DNA of 64,000 nucleotides from NCBI GenBank assembly GCA_963921825.1, contig OY997595.1:68417879-68481878 (forward strand). Reading direction: 5' to 3'. The notes beneath the pieces were generated by a model. It ran no database searches. It saw only the letters and a list, made by a program, of their open reading frames with translations, and was not told where the DNA came from. The stretch is from Erodium maritimum. Taxonomy: Eukaryota; Streptophyta; Magnoliopsida; Geraniales; Geraniaceae. A program made the position numbers and the translations under genes. This document shows, in pieces, positions 54,049 through 64,000 of this stretch (positions are counted from its first letter, which is position 1; each line of letters begins with the position of its first letter).

Positions 54049-54900
54049 TGTTGGATAAATTGGCTTTCAAAGCCAAGTTTGTCTCTTTTGGTTTTAACAA
54101 GAGTCCCACGTCGAAAACAAATGGGATTGCAAGAGAGTTAATAAAGTCACTCCTCCCTTCCCTGTTCAGAACATCAGCTGGGCCAGCCTATGCTAGTTGG
54201 GCCGGAATGGGCCTCGCGCGCACCGCCGCCGCCGTCCGTCCGGGTCGGGACGGGCCAGGCCGGGCCGGGCCGGGCGCGGGTTCGGGTTCGGGTGGAGCCC
54301 CTGCGGGGCGGGCAATCCTATCTTTTTACACAAAATACTTTTATTATTTTCTGTTTTGATTTATTCAAATAATTTTGAACGATTCAGAACGTGAGGTCAA
54401 AGTGGTTCCGATTTTCAGTGGGTTTGACCCAGTAGTGGAAGTCGTTGGAACAGATGGATATCAGAATATCTGTTGTGCTTTTACCCTTTTGCCCTCACGT
54501 CCTGCAGCTATAAATACTGCTCTGGTTCTCCTCCTTTTTAACTTACGTTTTCAACACTTCCAGAGCCAGATTTATACAGTTTTGTTACTCTCCCAAATTA
54601 TCACCACACCCGAAGTTCTGTCGCTGTTCTACTGTTTCCACGTCCGGCAGAGCGAGTGGGCGCGCTGCTGGATAAGAGCTGAGAGATCCTTGGGGAGCAA
54701 CCGCTGCTGCTCGCCACCTCGGGCACGCCGGAACTTTTGCTTCAAATTCAGTGGACCTCCGTGCCACGACTCAGTTATTCCTCTTGTTCTGCACGTCACA
54801 TCGGTTGGTCTTTCCAGTTTTTCGGTATCTATTGCATGCTATTACTGTTTCTGTGTTTTGTTCTGCAATTAGTTACCCAGTTTGCGAAATTAATCCAACA
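54049..54900 (+). repeat. 5' LTR of the copia element
   Basis: 852 bp with a GC-rich GGGCCGGGCC block near 54235-54300 and a TATA box. It is 25 bp longer than the 3' LTR because of that block. Confidence 0.93.
54509..54516 (+). promoter_or_regulatory. TATA box in the copia 5' LTR
   Basis: TATAAATA within the LTR, repeated at the matching place in the 3' LTR (60173-60180). Likely the element promoter. Confidence 0.6.
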
Positions 54901-54969
54901 ATTTTGAAGCAAAAGTAGTTAATTACAGAATCTGTTTTTAATCTCTGTTAATTTCGTGAACTGTGCGTA

Positions 54970-57900
54970 ATGACGAACATGAACAATATGAATTGTGATA
55001 TGCATGCTAATATGAATTCCGCATCTTCAACTGCTGCTCGAACTTTTCCCCGTGTTGAGCCACTCGACGGTACCAGTTACCGGCGCTGGTCTCAAAAACT
55101 GATTATCTTTTTTGAGCAACATGAGATTGATTATGTGCTATTTGAGGAACCCCTCGTACCTGTTAATGTTTCTGGTGAATCTACCCCTTTAGTGGCCTCA
55201 ATTGTTAGGGACAATGAGGCCAAACGTCTTAAGTATGCTAAGGACAACAAGGTTGCCCGTGACCAACTCTTGGACTCTATGTCCAACACCCTTTTCGACC
55301 TGCTTGCTGGCCACAAGTCTGCCAAATTTATTTGGGAGACTTTGGAGAAGAAGTATGGGGCTGATGACACCGGGAACAAGAAGTACGTCGTGAGCCAGTG
55401 GCTTGCGTTCCAGATGGTTGACAACCGTTCAATCATGGACCAAGTTCACGTCTACGAGGATCTGTCCGTGGCCATCGTCAAAGAAGGGATGGACATGAAT
55501 GAGGTGTTCCTCGCTCATGTGCTGTTGGAGAAGTTTCCACCGTCGTGGAAGGACTACCGATGCCACCTGAAGCACATCGAGAAAGATCTGACGCTTCAAG
55601 ATCTCATTCGCCACATGAAGATTGAGGAAGCAAACCGTCTGAAGGATGCTCTGAGTCTCATCCCACCTTTGCCACCTCCATCGGTGAAGGCCAACATTGT
55701 GGAGTCCGGTGGACCGTCTCGTCCGTCAAGGTTCAAGCCGAAGCCGAAGTCCAAGGAAGCTCCCAAGCGAGGACCTCCCAACAACCGCAACAAATTTGTG
55801 AAGCCTTCATCTGCTATCAACAAGTCGAAGCAGAACATGTTGTGCTATGTCTGCGGTCAAGCTAGACATAAGGCCTATCAGTGCATGAACTGTGGCGATC
55901 GTCAAGATCACAAGAAGAATGGTGCAAGGGCCTACATTGCTGAAGATGACGACATTGTAGCTGCTGTGGTTGCTGAGGCTATGCTGGTACACAACACCGT
56001 TGACTGGGTGTTGGACTCCGCATCCACCCGTCATCTCTGCAACTCGAGGGAGCTCTTTTATGAGTTCGAACCAACTGCACCTAGTGAAGTGGTTCATATG
56101 GGAAACGACGCTACTGCAGTGATAGCTGGAAGTGGGAACATTATGCTGAAGTTGACATCTGGGAAGACGCTTGTTCTCAGTAATGCCCTTTGTGTCCCTA
56201 CCCTGCGACGCAACCTCGTCTCTGGACCGCTGCTGATGAAGGCTGGCTTGAAGACCGTCATAGAGAATGACACGGTGGTGTTTTCCAAGAATGAAGACTT
56301 TGTAGGGAAGGGGTATTATTGTGGGGGGCTCTTTCTGTTTATTGTCGATCATGTAATCTTGAGAATTAATAAAATTTCCGCTTCCGCTTATATCGCTGAG
56401 TCTCTTGATCTATGGCATGGTAGACTAGGACATGTGAATGTTGCTTCTATCAAACAACTAAGAGACATGTCTATTATACCATCTTTATCTACCTCTGAAC
56501 TCTCGAAATGTGAAATTTGCGTAGAGGCAAAATTCGCTAAAAAACCTTGTAAATCAGTCACAACAAGGAACACGAACCTACTTGATTTAATCCACACTGA
56601 TCTTGCGGATTTCAAGAACTCGAGAAGCAAGGGAGGCAAAAATTATTATGTTACCTTCATCGATGATTGCTCTAGGTTCGCGAGAGTTTACCTTCTTACT
56701 ACAAAGGATGAAGCTGAAGAGCTGTTCATCAAGTATAAGAATGAGGTAGAAAACTAACTTGAGAGGAAGATCAAGAGAGTGAGATCCGATAGAGGAGGAG
56801 AGTATGGCTCAAACTTTTTAAAGGATGTTTGTGAATCGAATGATATCATTCATGAAACCAGTGCACCATACATGCCTCAACAAAATGGAGTAGCTGAACG
56901 TAAGAACCGAACACTCAAGAACATGATGAATGCAATGCTTCTTAGTTCAGGCCTTCCTGATGAAATGTGGGGGGAAGCCGTCTTATCTGCTTGTCACATA
57001 CTTAACCGTGTGCCGCACAAGAACCTAGATAAGACCCCCTACGAGTTATGGAAAAGTTATGCTCCTAACCTAAGGTTTCTCAGAGTGTGGGGGTGTTTAG
57101 CAAAGGTAGGCTTAACTGACCCCAAGAGAACCACTATCGGATCTAAGACCTATGATTGTGTATTCATAGGCTATGCTCAGACCAGCGCGGCGTATCGCTT
57201 CATGTCTCTAGATGACCGCTCAATCTCTGAGGCTAGAGATGCTGAGTTCTTTGAACACATCTTTCCAATGAAGAGGAATGTCGTTGCTGATCCGGTTGAA
57301 CCCACTATCCCTTTTCCGTCGCTTCGTGATAGGTGGGTTGCCGAAAGCTCTACTTCACGTGGTCAAGATGAGGGACCAAGGAGAAGTAAGAGACCCAGGA
57401 TTGAGAAGAGCTTCGGAGAAGACTACGTCACCTCCTTTCTAGCCGAAGTTGGTCCTGAAGGTGTTGTTTCAGACGAGTTTGCTTCAGCCTTCCTGTTAGA
57501 AGAAGATCCAAAAACCTATGGCGAGGCTTTGAGATCTGTTGATGCTAACCTCTGGAAAGAGGCCATGCAGGCTGAGCTTGATTCTATTGTATCGAATCAG
57601 ACTTGGGATCTAGTAGACTTACCTAATGGGTCCAAAACCATTAGTAGTAAGTGGATCTTCAAGAGAAAGCTGAGACCCGATGGTACAATAGAGAGGTTCA
57701 AGGCGAGACTCGTGGTTAGAGGCTTTACACAACGGAAAGATGTCGATTATTTCGACACGTATTCCCCTGTGGCCAAGATTGCAACGATAAGGTCTCTAGT
57801 CGCTTTAGCAGCCATTCACGGTTTGATAATCCATCAGATGGATGTCAAGACCGCCTTCTTGAATGGTGATCTAAAGGAAGAGATCTATATGTCTCAACCC

Positions 57901-59139
57901 GAGGGGTTTGTGATCGTTGGTCAAGAGAACAAGGTGTGTAAACTGAAGAAGTCTCTGTATGGTCTGAAATAAGCACCTAAACAATGGTATGAAAAGTTCA
58001 ATCGAACTCTGGTGACTGACGGATATGAGGTGAACAACTCCGATTCCTGTGTGTACTCGAAGATGACAGAATCGGGTTGTGTGATTATCTGTCTTTATGT
58101 CGATGACATGTTGATTCTGGGTGACAATATCGATGCAGTGAATGTTACCAATAACTTCTTGTCATCACATTTTGAGATGAAGGACTTAGGAGAAGCTGAT
58201 GTCATTTTAGGTGTTAAGATTATGAGACACACCAATGGCATCTCCTTAAGTCAATCTCACTACGTTGAGAAAGTGTTGAAGAAATTCAATCACTTTGACG
58301 TTATACCTGCTAAGACTCCCTATGATCCGAACGTACCCTTAATAAAGAACTTGGGTGATAGTGTTTCACAAGTTGAGTACGCAAAGATCATAGGAAGTGT
58401 GATGTTCCTCATGAACTGTACTCGACCAGACATTGCTTACATGGTAAGCAGGTTGAGTCGGTATACACATAACCCAAGCCCTGAGCATTGGAATGCTCTA
58501 AGTCGACTGTTGAAGTACCTGAAGGGAACTATGAGTTGGTCCCTGCATTATAGTACCTTCCCTTCGGCTTTGGAAGGATACTGCGATGCAAACTGGGTTT
58601 CAGGTAATGATGAGATCAACTCGACGAGTGGTTATGTGTTCACTTTGGGTGGAGGTGCTATTTCATGGAAGTCTTCGAAGCAAACTTGTATAGCCCGTTC
58701 CACCATGGAGTCTGAGTTCATTGCCCTTGAGTTGGCTAGACAAGAGGCAGAGTGGTTGAGGAACCTGTTAGCAGAAGTGCCTGTGTGGGGAAGGCAAGCT
58801 GTGCTTGTGTCACTACACTGTGATTCGCAAGCGGCTATTTGTGTTGCGAAGAATGATGTGTACAATGGTAAGAAGAGACACATTCGTATCAGGCACGGTG
58901 TCGTCAGACAACTCCTGAAAGATGGAGTGATTTCTTTAGAATTTGTTAGATCCGAAAGAAATCTGGCTGATACCTTTACCAAGGGTCAACCAAGGAGAAT
59001 TCTCCTAGATATGTCGTTGGGGATGGGGCTCAAGCCCATAGGTCAAGAAAGTACGGATGACTTGAGTTGGTGGTCATATGTAGCCATACTTGTCTTGATG
59101 CACTACATCTCCCATTCCTATGACATTTGTAGTGCTTGA
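54970..59139 (+). pseudogene. copia gag-pol, one frame with two stop codons
   Basis: Starting at ATG 54970 (MTNMNNMNCDMHANMNSASS) a single frame of 1390 codons runs to the stop at 59137-59139. Gag has the UBN2-type domain and a zinc knuckle C-x2-C-x4-H-x4-C at about 55848-55890. Protease motif is WVLDSAST (A in place of the usual G). Integrase carries an HGRLGH zinc motif, DDCSRF and [11 protein letters not shown] has [11 protein letters not shown] and YVDDML (catalytic). RNase H follows ([10 protein letters not shown]). Only two in-frame TAA codons interrupt it, at 56755 (integrase) and 57970 (RT). Confidence 0.9.
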
Positions 59140-59290
59140 TGATCTATAGCCAAGTTTGGTGGTGCTTTGAGACACACTTGATAGATCTTGATAAATAATC
59201 TATAACCAGTGTTGGTGGTGCTAGTGAGACGCACTTGATAGATTGTAATCCATAACCAGTTTTGGTGGTGCTATTGAGACGCACTTGATG
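59140..59290 (+). repeat. tandem repeat in the copia 3' region
   Basis: Three imperfect units of 50-65 bp with TTTGGTGGTGCT and GAGACGCACTTGATRGAT. Non-coding; the stretch to 59726 holds no further feature. Confidence 0.7.
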
Positions 59291-59725
59291 GATTCTGCTG
59301 ACAGGATGGACTTTATGTCCTTAATAACTCGAGACCCTTTTGGGACAGTGCTTGTGAGAAGCACTTGATGAGCTACCTACGTGTGTGTGATGGTGGGCCG
59401 CCATCTATGAAAGACTTGGGGCAAAGTCTTCCTAGAGCACTCATTAGAACCAAGGTATACGTAGGGCCTTTAATAGCGTAGTTGATAGTTTCGCGGATTT
59501 AGTGGGATATGAAGTATGGTATGTGTTGTGTGACGTATCAACCGAAGTTAAGTAAGTTCAAGACTTGTTCACTTACTTTAAGTAAGTTGTTATCACATTT
59601 CACTATGCATCAATTCAAATCGAAAGATATTGATGTTTAAGTACCGCACATTCCAATAACAGAACTTTTGTGGTGTTTTTCCTTCCTATTTTAAAGTGTT
59701 TTGTTTTTAAGCTTTTGTCGCCAAT

Positions 59726-59736
59726 TTGTGGGGGAT
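59726..59736 (+). other. polypurine tract of the copia element
   Basis: TGTGGGGGATT-like purine-rich sequence directly before the 3' LTR. Confidence 0.65.
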
Positions 59737-60563
59737 TGTTGGATAAATTGGCTTTCAAAGCCAAGTTTGTCTCTTTTGGTTTTAACAAGAGTCCCACATC
59801 GAAAACAAATGGGATTGCAAGAGAGTTAATAAAGCCACTCCTCCCTTCCCTGTTCAGAACATCAGCTGGGCCAGCCTATGCTAGTTGGGCCGGAATGGGC
59901 CTCGCGCGCACCGCCGCCGCCGTCCGTCTGGGCCGGGCGCGGGCGCGGGCGCGGGTGGAGCCCCTGCGGGGCGGGCAATCCTATCTTTTTACACAAAATA
60001 CTTTTATTTTTTTTCTGTTTTGATTTATTCAAATAATTTTGAACGAGTCAGAACGTGAGGTCAAAGTGGTTCCGATTTTCAGTGGGTTTGACCCAGTAGT
60101 GGAAGTCGTTGGAACAGATGGATATCAGAATATCTGTTGTGCTTTTACCCTTTTGCCCTCACGTCCTGCAGCTATAAATACTGCTCTGGTTCTCCTCCTT
60201 TTTAACTTACGTTTTCAACACTTCCAGAGCTAGATTTATACAGTTTTGTTACTCTCCCAAATTATCACCACACCCGAAGTTCTATCGCTGTTCTACTGTT
60301 TCCACGTCCGGCAGAGCGAGTGGGCGCGCTGCTGGATAAGAGCTGAGAGATCCTTGGGGAGCAACCGCTGCTGCTCGCCACCTCGGGCACGCCGGAACTT
60401 TTGCTTCAAATTCAGTGGACCTCCGTGCCACGACTCAACTATTCCTCTTGTTCTGCACGTCACATCGGTTGGTCTTTCCAGTTTTTCGTATCTATTGCAT
60501 GCTATTACTGTTTCTGTGTTTTGTTCTGCAATTAGTTACCCAGTTTGCGAAATTAATCCAACA
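59737..60563 (+). repeat. 3' LTR of the copia element
   Basis: 827 bp, near-identical to the 5' LTR. The GC block is shortened to GGGCGCGGGCGCGGG-type repeats. Confidence 0.93.
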
Positions 60564-60779
60564 GAACATAGATTGTTGTCTCTGTAAATGAGTGACTCTT
60601 CTTTTCGGATATTACATGCAATGTGTTAGACCTAATGTTTAGTTCAAATCCTAATTTTATCACATGTTTTCAGTTAGTATGAACTCAAATACTGATCATG
60701 ATTTTATATTATAATTTAGATACGCGATACACAAAATGATGAGTTTATTAACCAACCGGTCCCGTAATCCAAGAAAAAG

Positions 60780-61083
60780 AAGGCCCGGAGGAAAGAGGTC
60801 GATAGAGTTTTTGTGTTCTTCAAGTTTGATTCCATATCATAATTTTCTCGGTCAGGACTTGGGACGAACGAAACTTGGGGCTTATTATCAGGGTTTATAT
60901 TATCATCCACAACATGATCATGGATGATGAGCGTAAATTATACCAAGGTTTTATTACACGTTTGGATGAAAATGCATCTATACTTTCAGTCCACAAAGGT
61001 CCAATATCTGATTACGAGACCATACGGATTCAAAGGCAGTGGTACGAGGATCAAGAGGTTCGTCAATCTGCGATTGAAAAATG
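60780..61083 (+). pseudogene. Harbinger-type transposase C-terminal remnant
   Basis: One frame reads ARRKEVDRVFVFF at about 60780-60825, then after a stop WDERNLGLIIRVYIIIHNMI followed by MDDER and a further 45 residues to a TGA at 61082. These resemble the conserved ARKDVERAFGVL and IIHNMIVEDER blocks of plant PIF/Harbinger DDE transposases (family knowledge). A stop and missing N-terminal parts make it a fragment. Harbinger-type ends nearby (53.9 kb, 61.9 kb) may belong to the same old insertion. Confidence 0.6.
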
Positions 61084-61494
61084 ACCTGTGAAATATATTT
61101 GGAGGTTGTTGAGTTGTGAACAACCGAAAATTGATGAAGACAATGCTTAGGGTGACTGTAAACCATTTACGTTGTTTCATTTTTCTGTTGTTTTCACATC
61201 CGTTATTTAAATTTCTGTTATCATACTTCTTCTTTTTATTAATGAAAATTCCCCATGTCATTTATATAAATGAATTTACATTAGAGGATTTCGTATATCC
61301 CTTGCATGTTAAAGACCGGTCTCGAACGTAATACTTAAAAAGATAGGTCACTGAATTCGTGACCAAGATATGTGCCATTTTCCTACCACTCTTCCACCTT
61401 ATAAAAGAACTCAAACTTAGTTCACATTTCCCTCTTTTATACATTCATCCATTGTTATAGTATTTGCAAGAACCCACTGGTTAGTCTTTGTAAA

Positions 61495-61668
61495 ATGGAT
61501 TCCGACGTTCAGTCATGTATTTATGTCTCTTCGGGTCCATCCCGAAGACGAAGTAGAGAAATGCTAGAAGCCCATTGGTTTGCTAAGTACGAGCGTACAA
61601 AAATCAAGTTGTTACAATGCTACAACTCGTTGATGGAAGCAATATGTAGATGTCATTTGTCCGATTAG
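61495..61668 (+). CDS. small open frame, 57 residues, unknown
   Basis: ATG at 61495 to TAG at 61666. The product starts MDSDVQSCIYVSSGPSRRR and is basic in its first half. It lies between the transposase remnant and the LINE-like element. I do not recognise it; it may be part of an old transposon or chance. Confidence 0.2.
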   Translation: MDSDVQSCIYVSSGPSRRRSREMLEAHWFAKYERTKIKLLQCYNSLMEAICRCHLSD

Positions 61669-61899
61669 GCCAACCAAAGCCCATTAGCAGAATTTGTGCA
61701 CATAAATACTTTGTATCACCGTTTCAGGTTTATATTTTCTGTGTTCGTGTTTTTAATTATCAACTATAGTCGTGGTTGTATTTTCCGTTTGGTATATTGC
61801 ATGCAATTACTATCGGATATAAATATATTTTCCCGTTAAAATAATATTTGATTTATAAATAACATTTTCATAATTATTCGTATAAATGAGAGTCTAAGA

Positions 61900-62000
61900 G
61901 CATGTGCATCAAGAGAGGCAAGAGGCAAGCGGCGGAACCTCTGCTGACTAGGCTGAGGTTCTGTCCATGTCCTTCCAAAATTGAGAGTGTTCCACATCAA
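61900..62000. other. Harbinger-like terminal sequence
   Basis: GAGCATGTGCATCAAGAGAG at about 61900 resembles plant Harbinger MITE ends. The sequence TGCTCATCTTGAAATGCTG at about 63831 looks like an inverse partner, which would place the LINE-like element inside a Harbinger MITE. Tentative. Confidence 0.3.
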
Positions 62001-62051
62001 GAGGGGCAAATATGGGGATCATCGTATTGTTTTGAATTTTGAGAGTTCAGT

Positions 62052-63688
62052 ATGTCACAGAGGAGGAGTAAGGAGAAGGATCTGCTATCCTTTTCCTCTT
62101 TCTGTTCGCTTATGCTTTCTTCATACGACACTTATGGTAAGATTGTATCAGGTCAAGTGAGGAAGGCATGCTTGGTGGGCAAGGGTGGGAGAACTGGCCG
62201 TGTCCGACCTGTTTCGGTGAAAGTTGTAGATAAGGTAGGAAGTGGACGTCCCGTCCGACCTGTGGCTGAGGTCGGTAAAGGTGCTGCTCCATCTGTGACA
62301 GTAGCTGTAACTGAGGAGGAACGATCCGGTCCTCCCCAAGCCGTTGGAGGTAGTGTTGAAGGTGTGGTCTTGAAACCTGTTGAAGAGGGTGTCCAAGGCG
62401 CTTTGGTGCCCATTGTATCAGGCAAGGAGATCCAGGTAAAGCCGAGGCGTTCAATTCAACTTTCATTGCAAGAAGACGAGATTTACATTCGTAGCTTTCC
62501 ATATGGAACCAGTAGTGACTGGATCCGTAACATCTTTGGATAGTTTGGCGAAATCGTTAGCTCCTCAATTCCTTGACGTACAGACCGTATGGGGCATCTT
62601 TTCGGCTTTGTCCAGCATCGAACGAAGGAGGAAGCAAATCAGGCAGTCGACAGCCTTAACGGGTTTAAAATCAATGGCCATATTTTATTTGTAGCTATTG
62701 CCCGACGCCGGAAAGAGTCGCAAATGAAGCCTGGTACAAATCAGAACATCATTGGAGGAAGTATTCGGGTACTGGACTCACGAGAGGCTGGTCAGAGAGT
62801 TGGGGGTTCATCTTCCCGGCTTGATCTCGTGCCGGCACCAATTTCCGGCAAAGCTATTTCCGGCAAAGCTTCAACTGGTGGTGATTCCGGCGAAGCTTCA
62901 ACTGGTGGTGATTCCGGCGAAGCATCAACTGGTCGCGGTACTGGGCAATCGGAGCAGCCAGAAATTTTGGATTCAAATCACCTATTATCTCGGGTAGTTG
63001 ATTCTAAGGTTGGGTTTGGAATCGATTCTGCTTTGATTCCGGTTGAGGTGATCGCGGGACAGGCAGATTTGGTGGAGAAGGATCGCGTGAAACGCGTTGA
63101 TGACGCATAGACGTGACTGAAGAGGAAGGTATTGGGCCTGTGTCAATCCGGGCCGCCAGCCCAAGTTGGACAGGGAGTTCAGAGCTGGTTTGTGGGCCTG
63201 AACCTGCTCTGGTTTTGAACCCAAGTCTTTCTTTAGGCAAGATCCAACCAATAGAATCGGGGCTAGGTTCTAATGGGTCGGTTTCGGACTTGGTGACCCA
63301 AATTCCGCCATTAGCGGTGGATATTTCGGGAGTAATTGTGCCTCATCAGGTGGGAAATGGAGATCCGATCGGAATTCTTCCAAGCAGTCCGTGGAAGGAG
63401 GTCCTTCTTAAACCTCCGAATCCTAAACCTTTGAACAAGGGTCGACATTCGAAGCAGCATTCTCGAACTTCGAACCGTCAGAGTCAGCCTCCCAAGTTCT
63501 TAGGGGATTATTATACCACTCATATCATTCCAGCCCATTCTAGGAGTCGGGAAAGATTTATGAATCCTGTGGACTTTGGGAAGCAGATTCTTCAACAAAC
63601 TCAAGCTGTTAAGTTGGCTCATGAAGATAAATCTTATGATGACCCGACCTTGACATATGAAGATGATGAGTGGGTTACTGATGGTTGA
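62052..63688 (+). pseudogene. RRM-containing ORF1-like protein (broken)
   Basis: From ATG 62052 the frame encodes a basic and Val-rich N-terminus, then an RRM-like fold with an RNP2-type motif (IYIRSFP, about 62485-62505) and an RNP1-type motif (HLFGFVQH, about 62592-62615). Two in-frame stops (TAG at 62541, TGA at about 62574) fall inside the RRM. A Gly/Ser/Thr repeat and a stop near 63108 follow. The frame then shifts to a 191-residue C-terminal part (63113-63688) ending DDEWVTDG. RRM-type ORF1 proteins are known from some plant L1 elements, where they act as RNA chaperones; that role is inferred here. Confidence 0.65.
62850..62935 (+). repeat. 27-bp tandem repeat coding for GEASTGGDS-type units
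   Basis: Three near-identical units of GATTCCGGCGAAGCTTCAAC plus GGTGGT, preceded by a shorter GGCAAAGC version. They keep the reading frame. Confidence 0.8.
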
Positions 63689-64000
63689 CATTATGTTATT
63701 TTTGTTTCGGGGTTTGTTCCCGCAGCTCCTTCTGAGAGCTCTTTTGTAATGGTTACCTTTGGTTGGATCCTGCTTGGATTCTAACTTTTTTCTAGTAAAT
63801 TTTTCGAGCTTATCCAAAAAAAATGCTCATCTTGAAATGCTGACTGGATAATTAATTATACTTTTGCTGAATTTGTTAAATTCATTTTTAATTAAAAAAA
63901 TAATAAATAAAATATATAAAATTAATTAATAAATACATAAAAAAATACAAAACTAATTAATAAATACAATTAAACAACTAAAATGGATAATGAAACTTGA

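Larger units (their letters stand above)
54049..60563 (+). mobile_element. Ty1/copia LTR retrotransposon, young
   Basis: A complete 6.5-kb element with LTRs of 852 and 827 bp starting TGTTGGATAA and ending AATCCAACA. Perfect 5-bp target repeats GAACA flank it (54044-54048, 60564-60568). It has one gag-pol frame in copia order (gag, protease, integrase, RT, RNase H), a 3' region with tandem repeats and a polypurine tract. The LTRs differ at about eight bases plus one length change, near 1 percent. I could not match the sequence after the left LTR (ATTTTGAAGCAAAAG) to a common tRNA primer. Confidence 0.95.
62040..63830 (+). mobile_element. LINE-like retroposon with ORF1 only, no RT
   Basis: It ends with an A tail at 63819-63826 after TAACTTTTTTCTAGTAAA. 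Its 3' 290 bp matches the truncated copy at 20603-20882, which has a 17-bp target duplication, so the family moves by retroposition. It carries one long degenerate frame with an RRM domain and no reverse transcriptase. The 5' end is approximate and I found no target duplication. The last 170 bp of the window is AT-rich with no feature. Confidence 0.75.

Overview
The window is nuclear DNA of a flowering plant, most likely a eudicot. It has intron-rich genes with GT-AG introns, plant-type families (a plant EXO70, a COP1-interacting-protein-7-like protein, a full-length ABCB transporter), plant Ty3/gypsy and Ty1/copia LTR retrotransposons, L1-type LINEs, Harbinger remains and many MITEs. I cannot assign a species from the sequence alone.

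Layout. 1-0.4 kb: 3' end of a gene encoding a protein with a Cys-rich C-terminus. 0.55-0.75 kb: L1 3' fragment. 1.0-6.2 kb: degenerate chromodomain Ty3/gypsy element, minus strand. 7.3-9.5 kb: LSM1, five exons. 9.8-10.5 kb: tandem 179-bp repeat and two tRNA-Val(UAC) genes. 10.9-15.4 kb: GOST/TMEM87-type seven-transmembrane protein, five exons. 16.8-18.7 kb: single-exon EXO70, minus strand. 20.6-24.1 kb: a 280-bp retroposon and a 2.76-kb solo LTR with two minisatellites. 24.9-33.2 kb: 11-exon ABCB transporter of 1416 aa, minus strand. 33.4-39.3 kb: broken L1, then a second retroposon nested in a MITE-like repeat. 40.6-49.3 kb: 10-exon CIP7-like gene of 1093 aa, minus strand. 50.2-53 kb: 943-bp retroposon and a relative of the solo LTR. 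54.0-60.6 kb: young Ty1/copia element. 60.8-63.8 kb: Harbinger transposase remnant and an RRM-containing, RT-less LINE-like element.

The host genes are unrelated housekeeping, trafficking, transport and light-signalling genes; there is no gene cluster. For the four spliced genes I rebuilt exon chains by hand. Each chain keeps reading frame throughout and ends in a stop codon (LSM1 387 nt, GOST 1551 nt, ABCB 4251 nt, CIP7-like 3282 nt).

The most notable system is a swarm of small inverted-repeat elements. At least ten copies carry recognisable 9-bp target duplications. Most have tips close to GGGATAATTG and target sites of the form T-N7-A. This points to Mutator-like MITEs. They sit mainly in introns, with one in most introns of the CIP7-like gene and of the GOST gene. 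A second theme is non-LTR retroposition: five or six insertions, several with long target duplications, and some belonging to families I do not recognise.
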